From assembly GCA_027488115.1 (NCBI GenBank), contig JAIYCG010000038.1, positions 20,266 to 84,265 on the forward strand: DNA of 64,000 nt, given 5' to 3'. Below, one piece after another: positions 10,035 through 21,407 of the stretch. The translations under genes were made by a program, and so were the position numbers. Within the stretch, counting starts at the first letter, position 1; every line of letters starts with the position of its first letter. This DNA comes from Comamonadaceae bacterium (GTDB lineage: Bacteria; Pseudomonadota; Gammaproteobacteria; Burkholderiales; Burkholderiaceae_C). The notes beneath the pieces are model-generated. The model ran no database searches. It was not told the origin of the DNA and saw only the letters and a program-made list of their open reading frames with translations.

Positions 10035-10889
10035 TCACTGAAAATTGTTTTCTAGGAACGGATTCTTTTTGGTCACGGCATCAAGTTCCAACAAAGTTTC
10101 TAGCAATGCTCTCATGTGTTGTAGTGGCACTGCGTTGGGCCCGTCCGACATGGCTTGTGCTGGATTGGGGTGTGTTTCCATGAACAAGCCCGCGACACCA
10201 ACAGCCACTGCTGCCCGAGACAACACAGGCACCATTTCACGCATGCCGCCAGAACTGGTACCTTGGCCGCCTGGCAACTGAACGGAGTGGGTAGCATCAA
10301 ACACCACGGGGGCACCCGTTTCGCGCATGATGGCCAAGCTGCGCATGTCGGACACCAAGTTGTTGTAACCAAAACTTGCGCCGCGCTCACAGGCCATGAA
10401 GCTGTCTTCTGACAGGCCTGCATCGCGCGCTGCCGCACGGGCTTTGTCAATCACATTTTTCATGTCATGAGGGGCCAAAAACTGGCCCTTCTTGATGTTG
10501 ACTGGTTTTCCCGACTGGGCCACAGCGCGAATGAAGTCGGTTTGTCGACACAAGAAGGCGGGTGTCTGCAACACATCTACAACGGCAGCCACTGTGGCGA
10601 TGTCAGCTTCGGTGTGCACATCCGTCAAAATGGGGACATGCAACTCGCGCTTGACCTTGGCCAAAATCTCTAGGCCTTTTTCCATACCCGGTCCACGGAA
10701 AGTGCTGCCTGAAGATCGGTTGGCTTTGTCATAGCTGCTTTTGAAAATGAAGGGAATACCTAAGGCGGAAGTGATTTCCTTCAGACTGCCCGCTGTGTCC
10801 ATTTGCAACTGCTCTGATTCAATGACGCAGGGACCCGCAATCAAAAAGAAGGGCTGATCTAGGCCAACATTAAATCCGCAAAGTTTCAT
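10035..10889 (-). CDS. kdsA: 3-deoxy-8-phosphooctulonate synthase (Kdo-8-P synthase)
   Basis: KdsA condenses arabinose-5-phosphate with phosphoenolpyruvate to form Kdo-8-phosphate for lipopolysaccharide inner core. The frame is open to 11048, but the first 53 codons are antisense/intergenic in character. ATG 10889 gives [20 protein letters not shown], has AAGGAA upstream, and yields 284 residues, the usual length. Family blocks [20 protein letters not shown] and [20 protein letters not shown] are present. It sits 37 bases after pyrG. Confidence 0.97.
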   Translation of the reverse strand: MKLCGFNVGLDQPFFLIAGPCVIESEQLQMDTAGSLKEITSALGIPFIFKSSYDKANRSSGSTFRGPGMEKGLEILAKVKRELHVPILTDVHTEADIATVAAVVDVLQTPAFLCRQTDFIRAVAQSGKPVNIKKGQFLAPHDMKNVIDKARAAARDAGLSEDSFMACERGASFGYNNLVSDMRSLAIMRETGAPVVFDATHSVQLPGGQGTSSGGMREMVPVLSRAAVAVGVAGLFMETHPNPAQAMSDGPNAVPLQHMRALLETLLELDAVTKKNPFLENNFQ

Positions 10890-10926
10890 GGTGTTCCTTG
10901 TCTTGGTGCTTGTTTGTGTTTCTGAT

Positions 10927-13899
<2,973 letters not shown>

Positions 13900-13905
13900 A
13901 TTAAC

Positions 13906-14355
13906 ATGAACGTAGACGTCAAAATTCTGGACCCCCGAATGGCAGATCACTTGCCCGCCTACGCCACTCCTGGCAGTGCAGGCTTGGACTTGAGAGCTTG
14001 CTTGGATGCGTCTGTGACCTTGCAACCTAATGCCTGGCAATTGATTTCGACGGGATTGTCGGTCTATTTGAAAGATCCTGCTTACGCGGCCATGCTTTTG
14101 CCACGATCCGGTTTAGGCCACAAACATGGCATTGTCTTGGGTAATTTGGTGGGTTTGATTGACAGCGACTATCAGGGCCCGCTCATGGTCAGTTGTTGGA
14201 ATCGCAGCCAAGAAGCTTTCACCATTCAACCCATGGAGCGGATTGCCCAAATGGTCATCGTGCCAGTGGTTCAAGCCAAATTCAATGTTGTGACGGAATT
14301 CGATGCAAGCAGTGAGCGTGGTGAAGGTGGCTACGGATCAACTGGCAAGCGCTAA
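13906..14355 (+). CDS. dut: deoxyuridine 5'-triphosphate nucleotidohydrolase (dUTPase)
   Basis: Dut hydrolyses dUTP to dUMP, keeping uracil out of DNA. The 149-residue trimeric-type enzyme shows all five motifs: [44 protein letters not shown] and the flexible C-terminal [12 protein letters not shown]. It is in an operon with coaBC. Its 3' end faces the SlyD-like gene across 77 bases with no convincing terminator. Confidence 0.97.
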   Translation: MNVDVKILDPRMADHLPAYATPGSAGLDLRACLDASVTLQPNAWQLISTGLSVYLKDPAYAAMLLPRSGLGHKHGIVLGNLVGLIDSDYQGPLMVSCWNRSQEAFTIQPMERIAQMVIVPVVQAKFNVVTEFDASSERGEGGYGSTGKR

Positions 14356-14432
14356 GGAAGCCGCTTGAGGTCATTTCTAAAGCCAGCTTTTCAAAATAAC
14401 AATCTGGTAAACCGCTAAGGTTCTGTTTTTGA

Positions 14433-14966
14433 TCAGTGAAGCAAGCCGCCAGCAGAGCCAGGCGTGTCGCCAATCTCAATTTTGAAAAATCCTGTGCCAC
14501 AAGTGCCCGCTTCTTGTTCTTGTGCTGTGGCCAAGCGAACTTGGTTCACCTTGAGACTGATGCGCAGGGCGATGCCTGACAAAGGGTGGTTTCCATCGAG
14601 CACAATGTGGTCGGGGTAAATTTCAGTGATGGTGTACAACACGTTGCGAGGCGCATCGGGGTTGCAGCCGTTAGGTAGCGCGTTGCCCTCAATGGTGAGG
14701 CCTTCTTCAATGTCATTGGGAAACAGCGCTTTAGGTTCTAAGAAAAGCAAATTTTCATCAAAATCGCCAAATGCATCTTCGGGCTCGAGGTGCAAATCGA
14801 CTTTGGCGCCCACTGAGTGGCCCTGCAGCGCTTCTTCAATTTTGGGAAGCAAGTCATGACCGCCCAAGTAGAAAGCAACTGGCTCATCTAGCTCGTCTAA
14901 AACTTCGCCCAAAGTATCTTTGAGCGTCCAGGTCAGTTCGACCACACATTGAGAAGTAATATCCAT
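14433..14966 (-). CDS. FKBP-type peptidyl-prolyl isomerase, SlyD/SlpA-like
   Basis: A 177-residue cytoplasmic prolyl isomerase and chaperone. The FKBP core (about 8-70 and 135-165) is split by an insert-in-flap domain (about 75-130, including NALPNGCNPDAPRNVLYTITEI). FYLGGHDLLPKIEEALQG and LDGNHPLSGIALRISLKV are family signatures. It lacks the histidine-rich nickel tail of E. coli SlyD; the C-terminus has only GTCGTGFFKIEIGD. It is divergent from the RoxA-type gene, 44 bases apart. Confidence 0.85.
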   Translation of the reverse strand: MDITSQCVVELTWTLKDTLGEVLDELDEPVAFYLGGHDLLPKIEEALQGHSVGAKVDLHLEPEDAFGDFDENLLFLEPKALFPNDIEEGLTIEGNALPNGCNPDAPRNVLYTITEIYPDHIVLDGNHPLSGIALRISLKVNQVRLATAQEQEAGTCGTGFFKIEIGDTPGSAGGLLH

Positions 14967-15010
14967 CTGGGAATTGTCGCAGTTTTAAAATCGATTTTGA
15001 ATTGAATGTG

Positions 15011-16183
15011 ATGCAAAAAAACACACCCTTAAGCTTGTTGGCGAATTTGACGCCCGCCCAATTCATGAAACGCCACTGGCAGAAAAAGCCATTGCTCATT
15101 CGCCAGGCCATCCCGAACATGAAGCCTTTGATTGATCGAGCATCCTTGTTGGACATGGTCGAGAATGAAGACGTGGAGTCTCGCCTGATTGTTCGCCAAG
15201 GCGAGAAGTGGACTTTGAAAAAAGGCCCCTTGAATCGCAAAAGCTTACCGCCCCTGAAAAAACCGGATTGGACAGTCCTCATTCAAGGGGTTGACCTTCA
15301 CAACGATGCGGTTCATTACTTGTTACAGCAATTCCGATTTGTACCAGACGCGCGACTTGATGATCTGATGATCAGTTATGCAACCGAAGGCGGCGGCGTG
15401 GGCCCGCACTTTGACAGTTACGATGTTTTTTTGTTGCAGGCTCAAGGTCAGCGGAAGTGGCGAATTGGGCGGCAGGAAAAGTTTGAATTGCAGGAAGGTG
15501 TGCCCCTTAAAATTTTGAAAACATTTAAACCTGAGGCGGAATTTTTGCTTAACCCAGGTGACATGCTCTATCTACCCCCTGGGTATGCACACGATGGCAT
15601 CGCTGTAGGAGAATGCATGACCTACTCGATTGGCTTCAAAGTTCCTAGAAGTGCTGAACTTGCCAGCGAGTTGTTGATGGGTCTTTCTGAAGAGGTGGCT
15701 GAAAAAGCAGGCTCAAATCTTGATGTGATTTATCAAGATCCCACTCAAACGGCGGCTATTCAAGACGCTTCAATACCGGCTGCCCTGCAACAATTTGCAG
15801 CGCTATCAATTGCAAAAGCGCTCAAAGACCCTCAAATCTTGAATTGCTTGCTGGGGGAAACATTGACCGAACCAAAATCCAATGTCTGGTTCGACGCCCC
15901 TGATCAGGATGCTTTGACTGCGTTTACATGGCCGAGTGATGTTTATCTTGATCGAAGAACCAAGATGTTGTTTGACACCAAGCACATCTTCGTCAATGGA
16001 GAAAGTTTTCGTGCGGCAGGAAGAGATGCCAAGTTGCTAAAAAAGCTGGCAAATCAAAAGTCTTTGACTTTCAAAGAGACTAAAGGCCTGAGTGAAGACG
16101 CCGCTCAATTGATGCAAGCTTGGTGGGAAGAGGGGTGGTGGCACGCCACTTTCGCGGCCCAAGAGCTTGGCTCACAAGATTAA
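15011..16183 (+). CDS. RoxA/YcfD-type JmjC ribosomal protein L16 arginine hydroxylase
   Basis: A 390-residue cupin-fold 2-oxoglutarate/Fe(II) dioxygenase. E. coli YcfD hydroxylates an arginine of ribosomal protein L16. The start FMKRHWQKKPLLIRQA, the metal motif in GGGVGPHFDSYDVFLLQ (HxD) and the distal histidine in LPPGYAHDGIA match the family. Residues 230-390 form the dimerisation and winged-helix part. The frame opens at TTG 15002; ATG 15011 is used here, with only a weak RBS. The L16 substrate is inferred from the family. Confidence 0.88.
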   Translation: MQKNTPLSLLANLTPAQFMKRHWQKKPLLIRQAIPNMKPLIDRASLLDMVENEDVESRLIVRQGEKWTLKKGPLNRKSLPPLKKPDWTVLIQGVDLHNDAVHYLLQQFRFVPDARLDDLMISYATEGGGVGPHFDSYDVFLLQAQGQRKWRIGRQEKFELQEGVPLKILKTFKPEAEFLLNPGDMLYLPPGYAHDGIAVGECMTYSIGFKVPRSAELASELLMGLSEEVAEKAGSNLDVIYQDPTQTAAIQDASIPAALQQFAALSIAKALKDPQILNCLLGETLTEPKSNVWFDAPDQDALTAFTWPSDVYLDRRTKMLFDTKHIFVNGESFRAAGRDAKLLKKLANQKSLTFKETKGLSEDAAQLMQAWWEEGWWHATFAAQELGSQD

Positions 16184-16187
16184 AGCT

Positions 16188-16283
16188 TATAATTTGAGGC
16201 TGAACAACAAGAGCTCGAGTGCTTGTTGTTCTGTCAACAGGGTTTCAACTAGCCTTGATGACAATTTCCCGGAAATTGTTTTT
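16188..16283 (+). promoter_or_regulatory. promoter and structured leader of the Ala/Pro lipoprotein gene
   Basis: A perfect -10 box TATAAT lies at 16188-16193, with TTGGCT (15-base spacer) as a weak -35. Downstream, before the ATG at 16307, are two exact inverted repeats. AACAACAAG (16203-16211) pairs with CTTGTTGTT (16222-16230). ACAATTTCC (16261-16269) pairs with GGAAATTGT (16271-16279) around a single base and is followed by a run of T. They could be operators or leader hairpins that control the small lipoprotein gene; I cannot tell which. Confidence 0.5.
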
Positions 16284-16306
16284 CACTAACTTTAAGGATA
16301 ATAATC

Positions 16307-16525
16307 ATGACCAAGTCCCTCGTTTTGGCTGCCGTGATCGCTGCTGCTGCTTTGGCTGCCTGCGGTAAAAAAGAAGAAGCTGCTCCTGCCCCCGCTCCAG
16401 CGCCAGCTGCTGCCCCCGCAGCTCCTGCAGCGCCTGCTGCTGATGCAAAACCAGCTGATGCTGCTGCACCTGCTGCTGCTGCCCCTGCAGCACCTGCTGC
16501 TCCAGCAGAAGCTCCTAAGAAGTAA
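16307..16525 (+). CDS. small alanine/proline-rich lipoprotein
   Basis: A 72-residue protein: signal peptide MTKSLVLAAVIAAAALAAC with lipobox LAAC (lipid on C19), then GKKEE and a tail of about 45 residues made almost only of Ala and Pro with a few Asp, Glu and Lys, ending APKK. Such proteins are common in Burkholderiales as short envelope lipoproteins of unknown function. AAGGATAATAATC before the ATG is a good RBS. It has its own promoter and a strong terminator, so it is probably a single, highly expressed transcript. Confidence 0.8.
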   Translation: MTKSLVLAAVIAAAALAACGKKEEAAPAPAPAPAAAPAAPAAPAADAKPADAAAPAAAAPAAPAAPAEAPKK

Positions 16526-16540
16526 TTTTTAGCAGTCAAA

Positions 16541-16568
16541 AAAAACCCCGCTCTGCGGGGTTTTTTTT
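16541..16568. terminator. strong intrinsic terminator, probably bidirectional
   Basis: The stem CCCCGC (16546-16551) and GCGGGG (16555-16560) closes a TCT loop. It is followed by eight T on the plus strand and preceded by a run of A, which serves as the T run for the minus strand. It ends the lipoprotein gene and, read the other way, the bamC transcript, whose stop lies 36 bases further on. Confidence 0.93.
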
Positions 16569-16604
16569 CGTTCTTCGCTTTTTGGATCCAAAGCGCTTTG
16601 AAAT

Positions 16605-17759
16605 TTATTTGATTTCGTCTGCCAGAAGTTTGATGATTTTTTCCGCGTTGGCGGAGGTTTCTGGAATGCCATCAGCGCCTTGCACCAAAACGGTTGATAC
16701 ATCTCCCTTGCTGGTCACAGCAATGCGGTATTTGGCAAGTGTGGGGATGACTTTATCGCTGGTGAACAGCTTGGCAAAAAAGCCTGGTTCTTTGCCTATG
16801 GTGCCGGGTGGCGCGTATCGGACGAAGAACACACCTTGCGCTCGATCACGGTCTTCAACAGTGAAGCCAGTTCGATCAATGGCTACGCCAACTCTTCGCC
16901 AAGCGCGGTCAAAATCGTCTTTGATTTCGATCGCTGGCAAATTGTTTAGTTTGATGACCTTCACGTCTGCTGCTAACTCTAATTTTGAACTGGCCGCAGA
17001 TGCAACAGAGGCGGTGACGCTTGTTCCGGTCGAATTTGCATTGGCAGAGAGGCCCTGACCCCCTAAGCGCATCATCAGACGACGCAAGAATTCAATTTCC
17101 AATTCTGCATCTGAAGCACGAGGAGACCAAACAGTGCTGTCTTTCAAAGGGCTGGTGTAAATTTCAGCCAGTCCTCGATGTGTGATGGTGATCTCTAAAC
17201 CAGTGGCAGTTCTCTCAAGGCGAGTGCGAAAACGATCACGTTCGCCAGTCGAGTAAAGCGAATCAAATATTTTGCCAACTGATTTGCGAATAAGATCCTG
17301 GGGCAGCTTGGCGCGATTTTCAGCCCAGTCGGTTTCCATGATGCCCAACTCTGGCTGGTCAATGGTCAACACAAAGCCATTGTCTTTCCAGAACTCTCGC
17401 AGGGGTTCCCAGACAGAGTCTGCACTGCGTTGAATGGTCAAATACCTTTGTGAGCCATTGCGAACAATTCGTGCTTCACCCGCTTGGTTGGCAGCAGTAC
17501 CCGCATCATTGCTTGGTCGAGCAACAGAACCAGCAGTGGCCGCAACAGCCAATGCGCTGTAGGAGCCAGCGACTTGATAGCGAGAGTCACGCCTCAATTG
17601 CGTGAGGTCTGGGGGTACCTCTAGAGTGGGTGCTTGACTCGCGCTCTTGTAATTTATTTTGCTTTCCTCTAAGACTGAGCAGCCTGTTAAAAAACAAGTA
17701 AGAGTTGCAGCACATGCCAATGCATTCAAATGACGGGCAGAAGGGGCAAATCGATTCAC
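16605..17759 (-). CDS. bamC: outer membrane assembly lipoprotein BamC
   Basis: BamC is an accessory lipoprotein of the BAM complex that inserts beta-barrel proteins in the outer membrane. The 384-residue product has a signal peptide with lipobox LTGC (C27) and the unstructured BamD-binding N-terminus with NYKSA and LEVPPDLTQL. Two helix-grip domains follow (about 110-225 and 265-380). It follows dapA by 9 bases, the same dapA-bamC order as in E. coli (nlpB/dapX). Confidence 0.9.
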   Translation of the reverse strand: MNRFAPSARHLNALACAATLTCFLTGCSVLEESKINYKSASQAPTLEVPPDLTQLRRDSRYQVAGSYSALAVAATAGSVARPSNDAGTAANQAGEARIVRNGSQRYLTIQRSADSVWEPLREFWKDNGFVLTIDQPELGIMETDWAENRAKLPQDLIRKSVGKIFDSLYSTGERDRFRTRLERTATGLEITITHRGLAEIYTSPLKDSTVWSPRASDAELEIEFLRRLMMRLGGQGLSANANSTGTSVTASVASAASSKLELAADVKVIKLNNLPAIEIKDDFDRAWRRVGVAIDRTGFTVEDRDRAQGVFFVRYAPPGTIGKEPGFFAKLFTSDKVIPTLAKYRIAVTSKGDVSTVLVQGADGIPETSANAEKIIKLLADEIK

Positions 17760-17768
17760 GGGTAGTCC

Positions 17769-18665
17769 TTAAATAAGTCCGCTGGCACGCAAGGCGGCTT
17801 CCACCACGGGTTGCTGAGATTTTGAAAGTTCGGTCATGGGTAGCCTTAATGTGCCGCCGCACAAACCCATGCGGGCCATGGCCCATTTCACGGGAATGGG
17901 ATTGGCTTCTACAAATAAATTCTTGTGCATGGGCATTAATTTGAATTGAATTTCCATGGCTTTTTGAACGTTGCCCGCCATGGCTGCGACGCACAAATCA
18001 TGCATCAAGCGGGGTGCTACATTGGCTGTGACGCTCACATTGCCTTTGCCACCGCAGAGCATCAGAGCCACTGCAGTAGGGTCATCCCCAGAATAAACTG
18101 CAAACTCTTTGGGCAAGTCACGGATAAGCCACTGAGCACGCTCAATGTTGCCAGTGGCTTCTTTGATACCTACAATGCCTGGTACTTGAGCCAGGCGCAG
18201 CACCGTTTCGTGCTGCATATCGGCCACAGAGCGGCCAGGCACGTTGTACAAAATGATGGGCAAATCGGGTACCGCTTCGGCAATGGCCTTGAAGTGCTGG
18301 TACATGCCTTCTTGCGTGGGCTTGTTGTAATAAGGAACCACTTGCAATTGGCAATCGGCACCCACACTCTTGGCAAATTTGGCAAGCTCAATGGCTTCAG
18401 ATGTTGAGTTGGCGCCGCAACCTGCCATGATGGGAACTCGGCCTTTGGCTTGCTCGACTGAAACTCGAATGATTTCGCGGTGCTCATCTACATTCACGGT
18501 GGGTGACTCACCTGTGGTGCCGACTACGCCAATGCAATCGGTGCCTTCGGCAATGTGCCAATCGATCAGCTTACGAAGGCTGGCGTAATCGATCGAGTTG
18601 TCCTCCAGCATGGGAGTGACCAAAGCGGGAATGCTGCCAGTAATTGGTTGAAATGATTTCGTCAT
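17769..18665 (-). CDS. dapA: 4-hydroxy-tetrahydrodipicolinate synthase
   Basis: DapA condenses pyruvate and aspartate semialdehyde, the first step of the lysine and meso-diaminopimelate pathway. The 298-residue TIM barrel has the Schiff-base lysine K168 in [10 protein letters not shown]140 in YNVPGR and the threonine pair T50-T51 in [10 protein letters not shown]. The frame opens at 18686; ATG 18665 gives [19 protein letters not shown] and the usual length. It is the gene before bamC and 30 bases after the methyltransferase gene. Confidence 0.96.
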   Translation of the reverse strand: MTKSFQPITGSIPALVTPMLEDNSIDYASLRKLIDWHIAEGTDCIGVVGTTGESPTVNVDEHREIIRVSVEQAKGRVPIMAGCGANSTSEAIELAKFAKSVGADCQLQVVPYYNKPTQEGMYQHFKAIAEAVPDLPIILYNVPGRSVADMQHETVLRLAQVPGIVGIKEATGNIERAQWLIRDLPKEFAVYSGDDPTAVALMLCGGKGNVSVTANVAPRLMHDLCVAAMAGNVQKAMEIQFKLMPMHKNLFVEANPIPVKWAMARMGLCGGTLRLPMTELSKSQQPVVEAALRASGLI

Positions 18666-18695
18666 GGCGATTGAAGTGATCGGCAAATGAGCATT

Positions 18696-19238
18696 CTAAC
18701 GACTGCTAAGGCAAAACTGACGGGGCTGCGCACTGACTTGGCGAACCGCTGCAATTCTTTGGATAAATTTGGCGGGCTGGTTCCAAAAACCATCTTCATA
18801 AGCGATGACCCGAAGCGCAGCAAATGTTGCAAGCAGCTCGCCGGGCTTGAGTAAGAAGTCTGGTCGCGAGGGTTTGCCAATTTTTTCGTGTCCCAGAGCA
18901 AAAGTCTCGTAAATCAAGAGCCCCTCAGGCGCCAGACTTTCCAAGATTCTTGGCATCAGCGGGCGCCACAAATAATTTGTGACCACGACCACATCAAAGG
19001 TTTGGCCCACCAGGGGCCATGGGCCGTCTTCAATGTCGGCCTCAACCACGTGGCCAAAGGCGGAGGCCTCTTTCAAGGCCTCGGCCGATCGGTCAACACC
19101 CGTGCATTGGTGCCCTAGGCCTTGAAAATAATGCATGTGACGGCCTGCACCACAAGCCAGATCCAAGATCTGACTTTGAGGTTTGGCCAAGTGCGACCAT
19201 TGCTGCACCCAAAGGGAAGGGTCTTCTGTGCCGTGCAT
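18696..19238 (-). CDS. class I SAM-dependent methyltransferase
   Basis: A 180-residue protein with SAM-binding motif I ILDLACGAGRHMHYF (24-38), the acidic residue GVDRS after strand 2, and VVEADIEDGPW and FDVVVVTNYLWRPL for later strands. It is close in type to small TehB/UbiE-like enzymes, but the substrate cannot be read from sequence. It is first in a minus-strand run with dapA and bamC and is divergent from parE. Confidence 0.78.
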   Translation of the reverse strand: MHGTEDPSLWVQQWSHLAKPQSQILDLACGAGRHMHYFQGLGHQCTGVDRSAEALKEASAFGHVVEADIEDGPWPLVGQTFDVVVVTNYLWRPLMPRILESLAPEGLLIYETFALGHEKIGKPSRPDFLLKPGELLATFAALRVIAYEDGFWNQPAKFIQRIAAVRQVSAQPRQFCLSSR

Positions 19239-19373
19239 CTGTCAATCCTCCGAATGAATCACTTGATTTTGAAACCAATAGGCCCTGAATAATGCACGAT
19301 TGTGAAGCCAATTTACTCAAGAACTGTAAATTTATCCAGTGGTTTGCTTGAATTCACACTACAATCTGCGCCC

Positions 19374-21356
19374 ATGGCTACTACATCCTCTGCAAAATCA
19401 TCTCCCGAATATGGTGAGGGCTCAATTCGAGTCCTGAAAGGCTTAGAGCCCGTCAAGCAAAGACCGGGCATGTACACCCGGACCGACAATCCCCTGCATG
19501 TGGTCCAAGAGGTTCTTGACAATGCCGCCGATGAGGCCCTAGCAGGTCATGGAAAAAAGATCAAAGTCACCCTGCATGCAGATGGTTCTGTCAGCATTGA
19601 TGACGATGGCCGAGGCATTCCTTTTGGCTTGCATCCCGAGGAAAAAGCACCCGTCATCGAACTGGTCTTTACACGGCTGCACGCGGGTGGCAAGTTCGAC
19701 AAGGGCAAGGGCGGTGCTTACAGTTTCTCTGGCGGCTTGCACGGCGTGGGCGTGAGCGTGACCAATGCCCTTGCTAAGCGTTTGGAGGCTACCAGCTACC
19801 GCGAAGGTCAAGCAGCAACACTTGCGTTCTCGGGAGGGGATGTGATTGAGCCGTTGGTGATGCGAAAAATCGGTGAAGGCGATCGCAAACAAGGCACGAC
19901 TGTGCGTGTATGGCCCGATCCTAAGTATTTTGAATCGAGTGTCTTGCCCATGAGCGAGCTGACACATTTACTTCGCAGCAAAGCGGTGCTCATGCCGGGT
20001 GTCACGGTCACTTTGTTGAATGAAAAAACCAAAGACATTCAAACTTGGCAATACAAAGCAGGTTTGCGTGATTACCTCATGCAAACTTTGAATGGCGAAC
20101 CGGTCATTCCCTTGTTTGAGGGTGAAGGTTTTGCCGATGGCAACAATGATAGTTTTGCTGAAGGCGAAGGTGCAAGTTGGGCTGTTGCTTTTACCGAAGA
20201 CGGTCAACCCGTTCGTGAAAGTTATGTCAACTTAATTCCAACCACTGCTGGTGGTACCCACGACAGCGGTTTGCGAGATGGCTTGTTCACCGCTGTCAAG
20301 AGTTTCATTGAACTTCACAGCCTGCTGCCCAAGGGCGTGAAGCTGATGCCAGAAGACGTTTTCGCACGCGCCAGTTTTGTGTTGTCTGCCAAAGTACTTG
20401 ATCCGCAATTTCAAGGTCAAATTAAAGAGCGCCTGAATTCGCGCGATGCTGTGCGTTTGGTTTCTGGCTTTGTGCGTCCTAGTTTGGAACTCTGGCTCAA
20501 CGAGCACGTCGAGTACGGCAAAAAATTGGCCGATCTGGCCATTAAAGCGGCACAGCATCGCCAAAAAGCAGGTCAAAAAGTAGAGAAACGCAAGAGCTCG
20601 GGCGTGGCTGTTTTGCCGGGCAAACTGACCGATTGCGAAAGCAAAGACATTGCGCACAACGAAGTGTTTTTGGTCGAGGGCGATTCAGCCGGCGGTAGCG
20701 CTAAGATGGGCCGCGACAAAGAATGTCAGGCCATCTTACCGCTGCGTGGCAAAGTTCTGAATACTTGGGAAGTCGATCGCGATCGCTTGTTTGCCAACAA
20801 TGAAATTCATGACATTTCAGTGGCCATTGGTGTCGATCCGCATGGCCCCAACGACTCGCCCGACTTAACAGGCTTGAGATACGGCAAGATTTGTATCCTG
20901 AGTGATGCTGACGTCGATGGGTCTCACATCCAAGTCTTGTTGTTGACACTGTTCTTCCGTCATTTCCCCAAGCTGATCGAAACGGGCAATGTGTTTGTGG
21001 CGCGTCCGCCTTTGTTCCGTGTGGATGCACCTGCGCGAGGCAAAAAGCCTGCCGCCAAAATGTATGCGCTGGACGAGGGGGAGTTGCAGAGCATTTTGGA
21101 CAAACTGCGAAAAGACGGCGTGCGCGAAGGCGCATGGAGCATCAGCCGGTTCAAGGGATTGGGTGAGATGAATGCCGAGCAGTTGTGGGAAACCACTCTC
21201 AACCCAGACACTCGGCGGTTGTTGCCAGTGCAATTTGGCACGCTCGATTTTGCGCAAACGGAAAGTTTGATCACACAACTCATGGGCAAAGGCGAGGCCG
21301 CAGCTCGCCGAGAGCTGATGGAACTGCATGGCAATGACATTGAAGTGGACATCTAA
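19374..21356 (+). CDS. parE: DNA topoisomerase IV subunit B
   Basis: ParE is the ATPase half of topoisomerase IV, which unlinks daughter chromosomes. The 660-residue product has the GHKL ATP site (EVLDNAADEAL, DDGRGIPFG, GGLHGVGVSVTNAL), the transducer domain and the TOPRIM domain (EGDSAGGSAKMGRD, DADVDGSHI). Length fits ParE rather than GyrB of proteobacteria, which has an extra insert. The frame opens at TTG 19302; ATG 19374 starts MATTSSAKSSPEYGEGSI. A TACAAT box is only 9 bases before this ATG. parC follows after 51 bases. Confidence 0.94.
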   Translation: MATTSSAKSSPEYGEGSIRVLKGLEPVKQRPGMYTRTDNPLHVVQEVLDNAADEALAGHGKKIKVTLHADGSVSIDDDGRGIPFGLHPEEKAPVIELVFTRLHAGGKFDKGKGGAYSFSGGLHGVGVSVTNALAKRLEATSYREGQAATLAFSGGDVIEPLVMRKIGEGDRKQGTTVRVWPDPKYFESSVLPMSELTHLLRSKAVLMPGVTVTLLNEKTKDIQTWQYKAGLRDYLMQTLNGEPVIPLFEGEGFADGNNDSFAEGEGASWAVAFTEDGQPVRESYVNLIPTTAGGTHDSGLRDGLFTAVKSFIELHSLLPKGVKLMPEDVFARASFVLSAKVLDPQFQGQIKERLNSRDAVRLVSGFVRPSLELWLNEHVEYGKKLADLAIKAAQHRQKAGQKVEKRKSSGVAVLPGKLTDCESKDIAHNEVFLVEGDSAGGSAKMGRDKECQAILPLRGKVLNTWEVDRDRLFANNEIHDISVAIGVDPHGPNDSPDLTGLRYGKICILSDADVDGSHIQVLLLTLFFRHFPKLIETGNVFVARPPLFRVDAPARGKKPAAKMYALDEGELQSILDKLRKDGVREGAWSISRFKGLGEMNAEQLWETTLNPDTRRLLPVQFGTLDFAQTESLITQLMGKGEAAARRELMELHGNDIEVDI

Positions 21357-21407
21357 AGAACCAATGGAAGATGAAAGTTTCAAGCGCAGATTTGAATTGA
21401 ATACACC

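Noticed and set aside
16249..16539. Ala/Gly-rich minus-strand frame opposite the small lipoprotein
   Set aside because: It is the mirror of the GCT/GCC/CCT codon run in the lipoprotein and crosses its control region.
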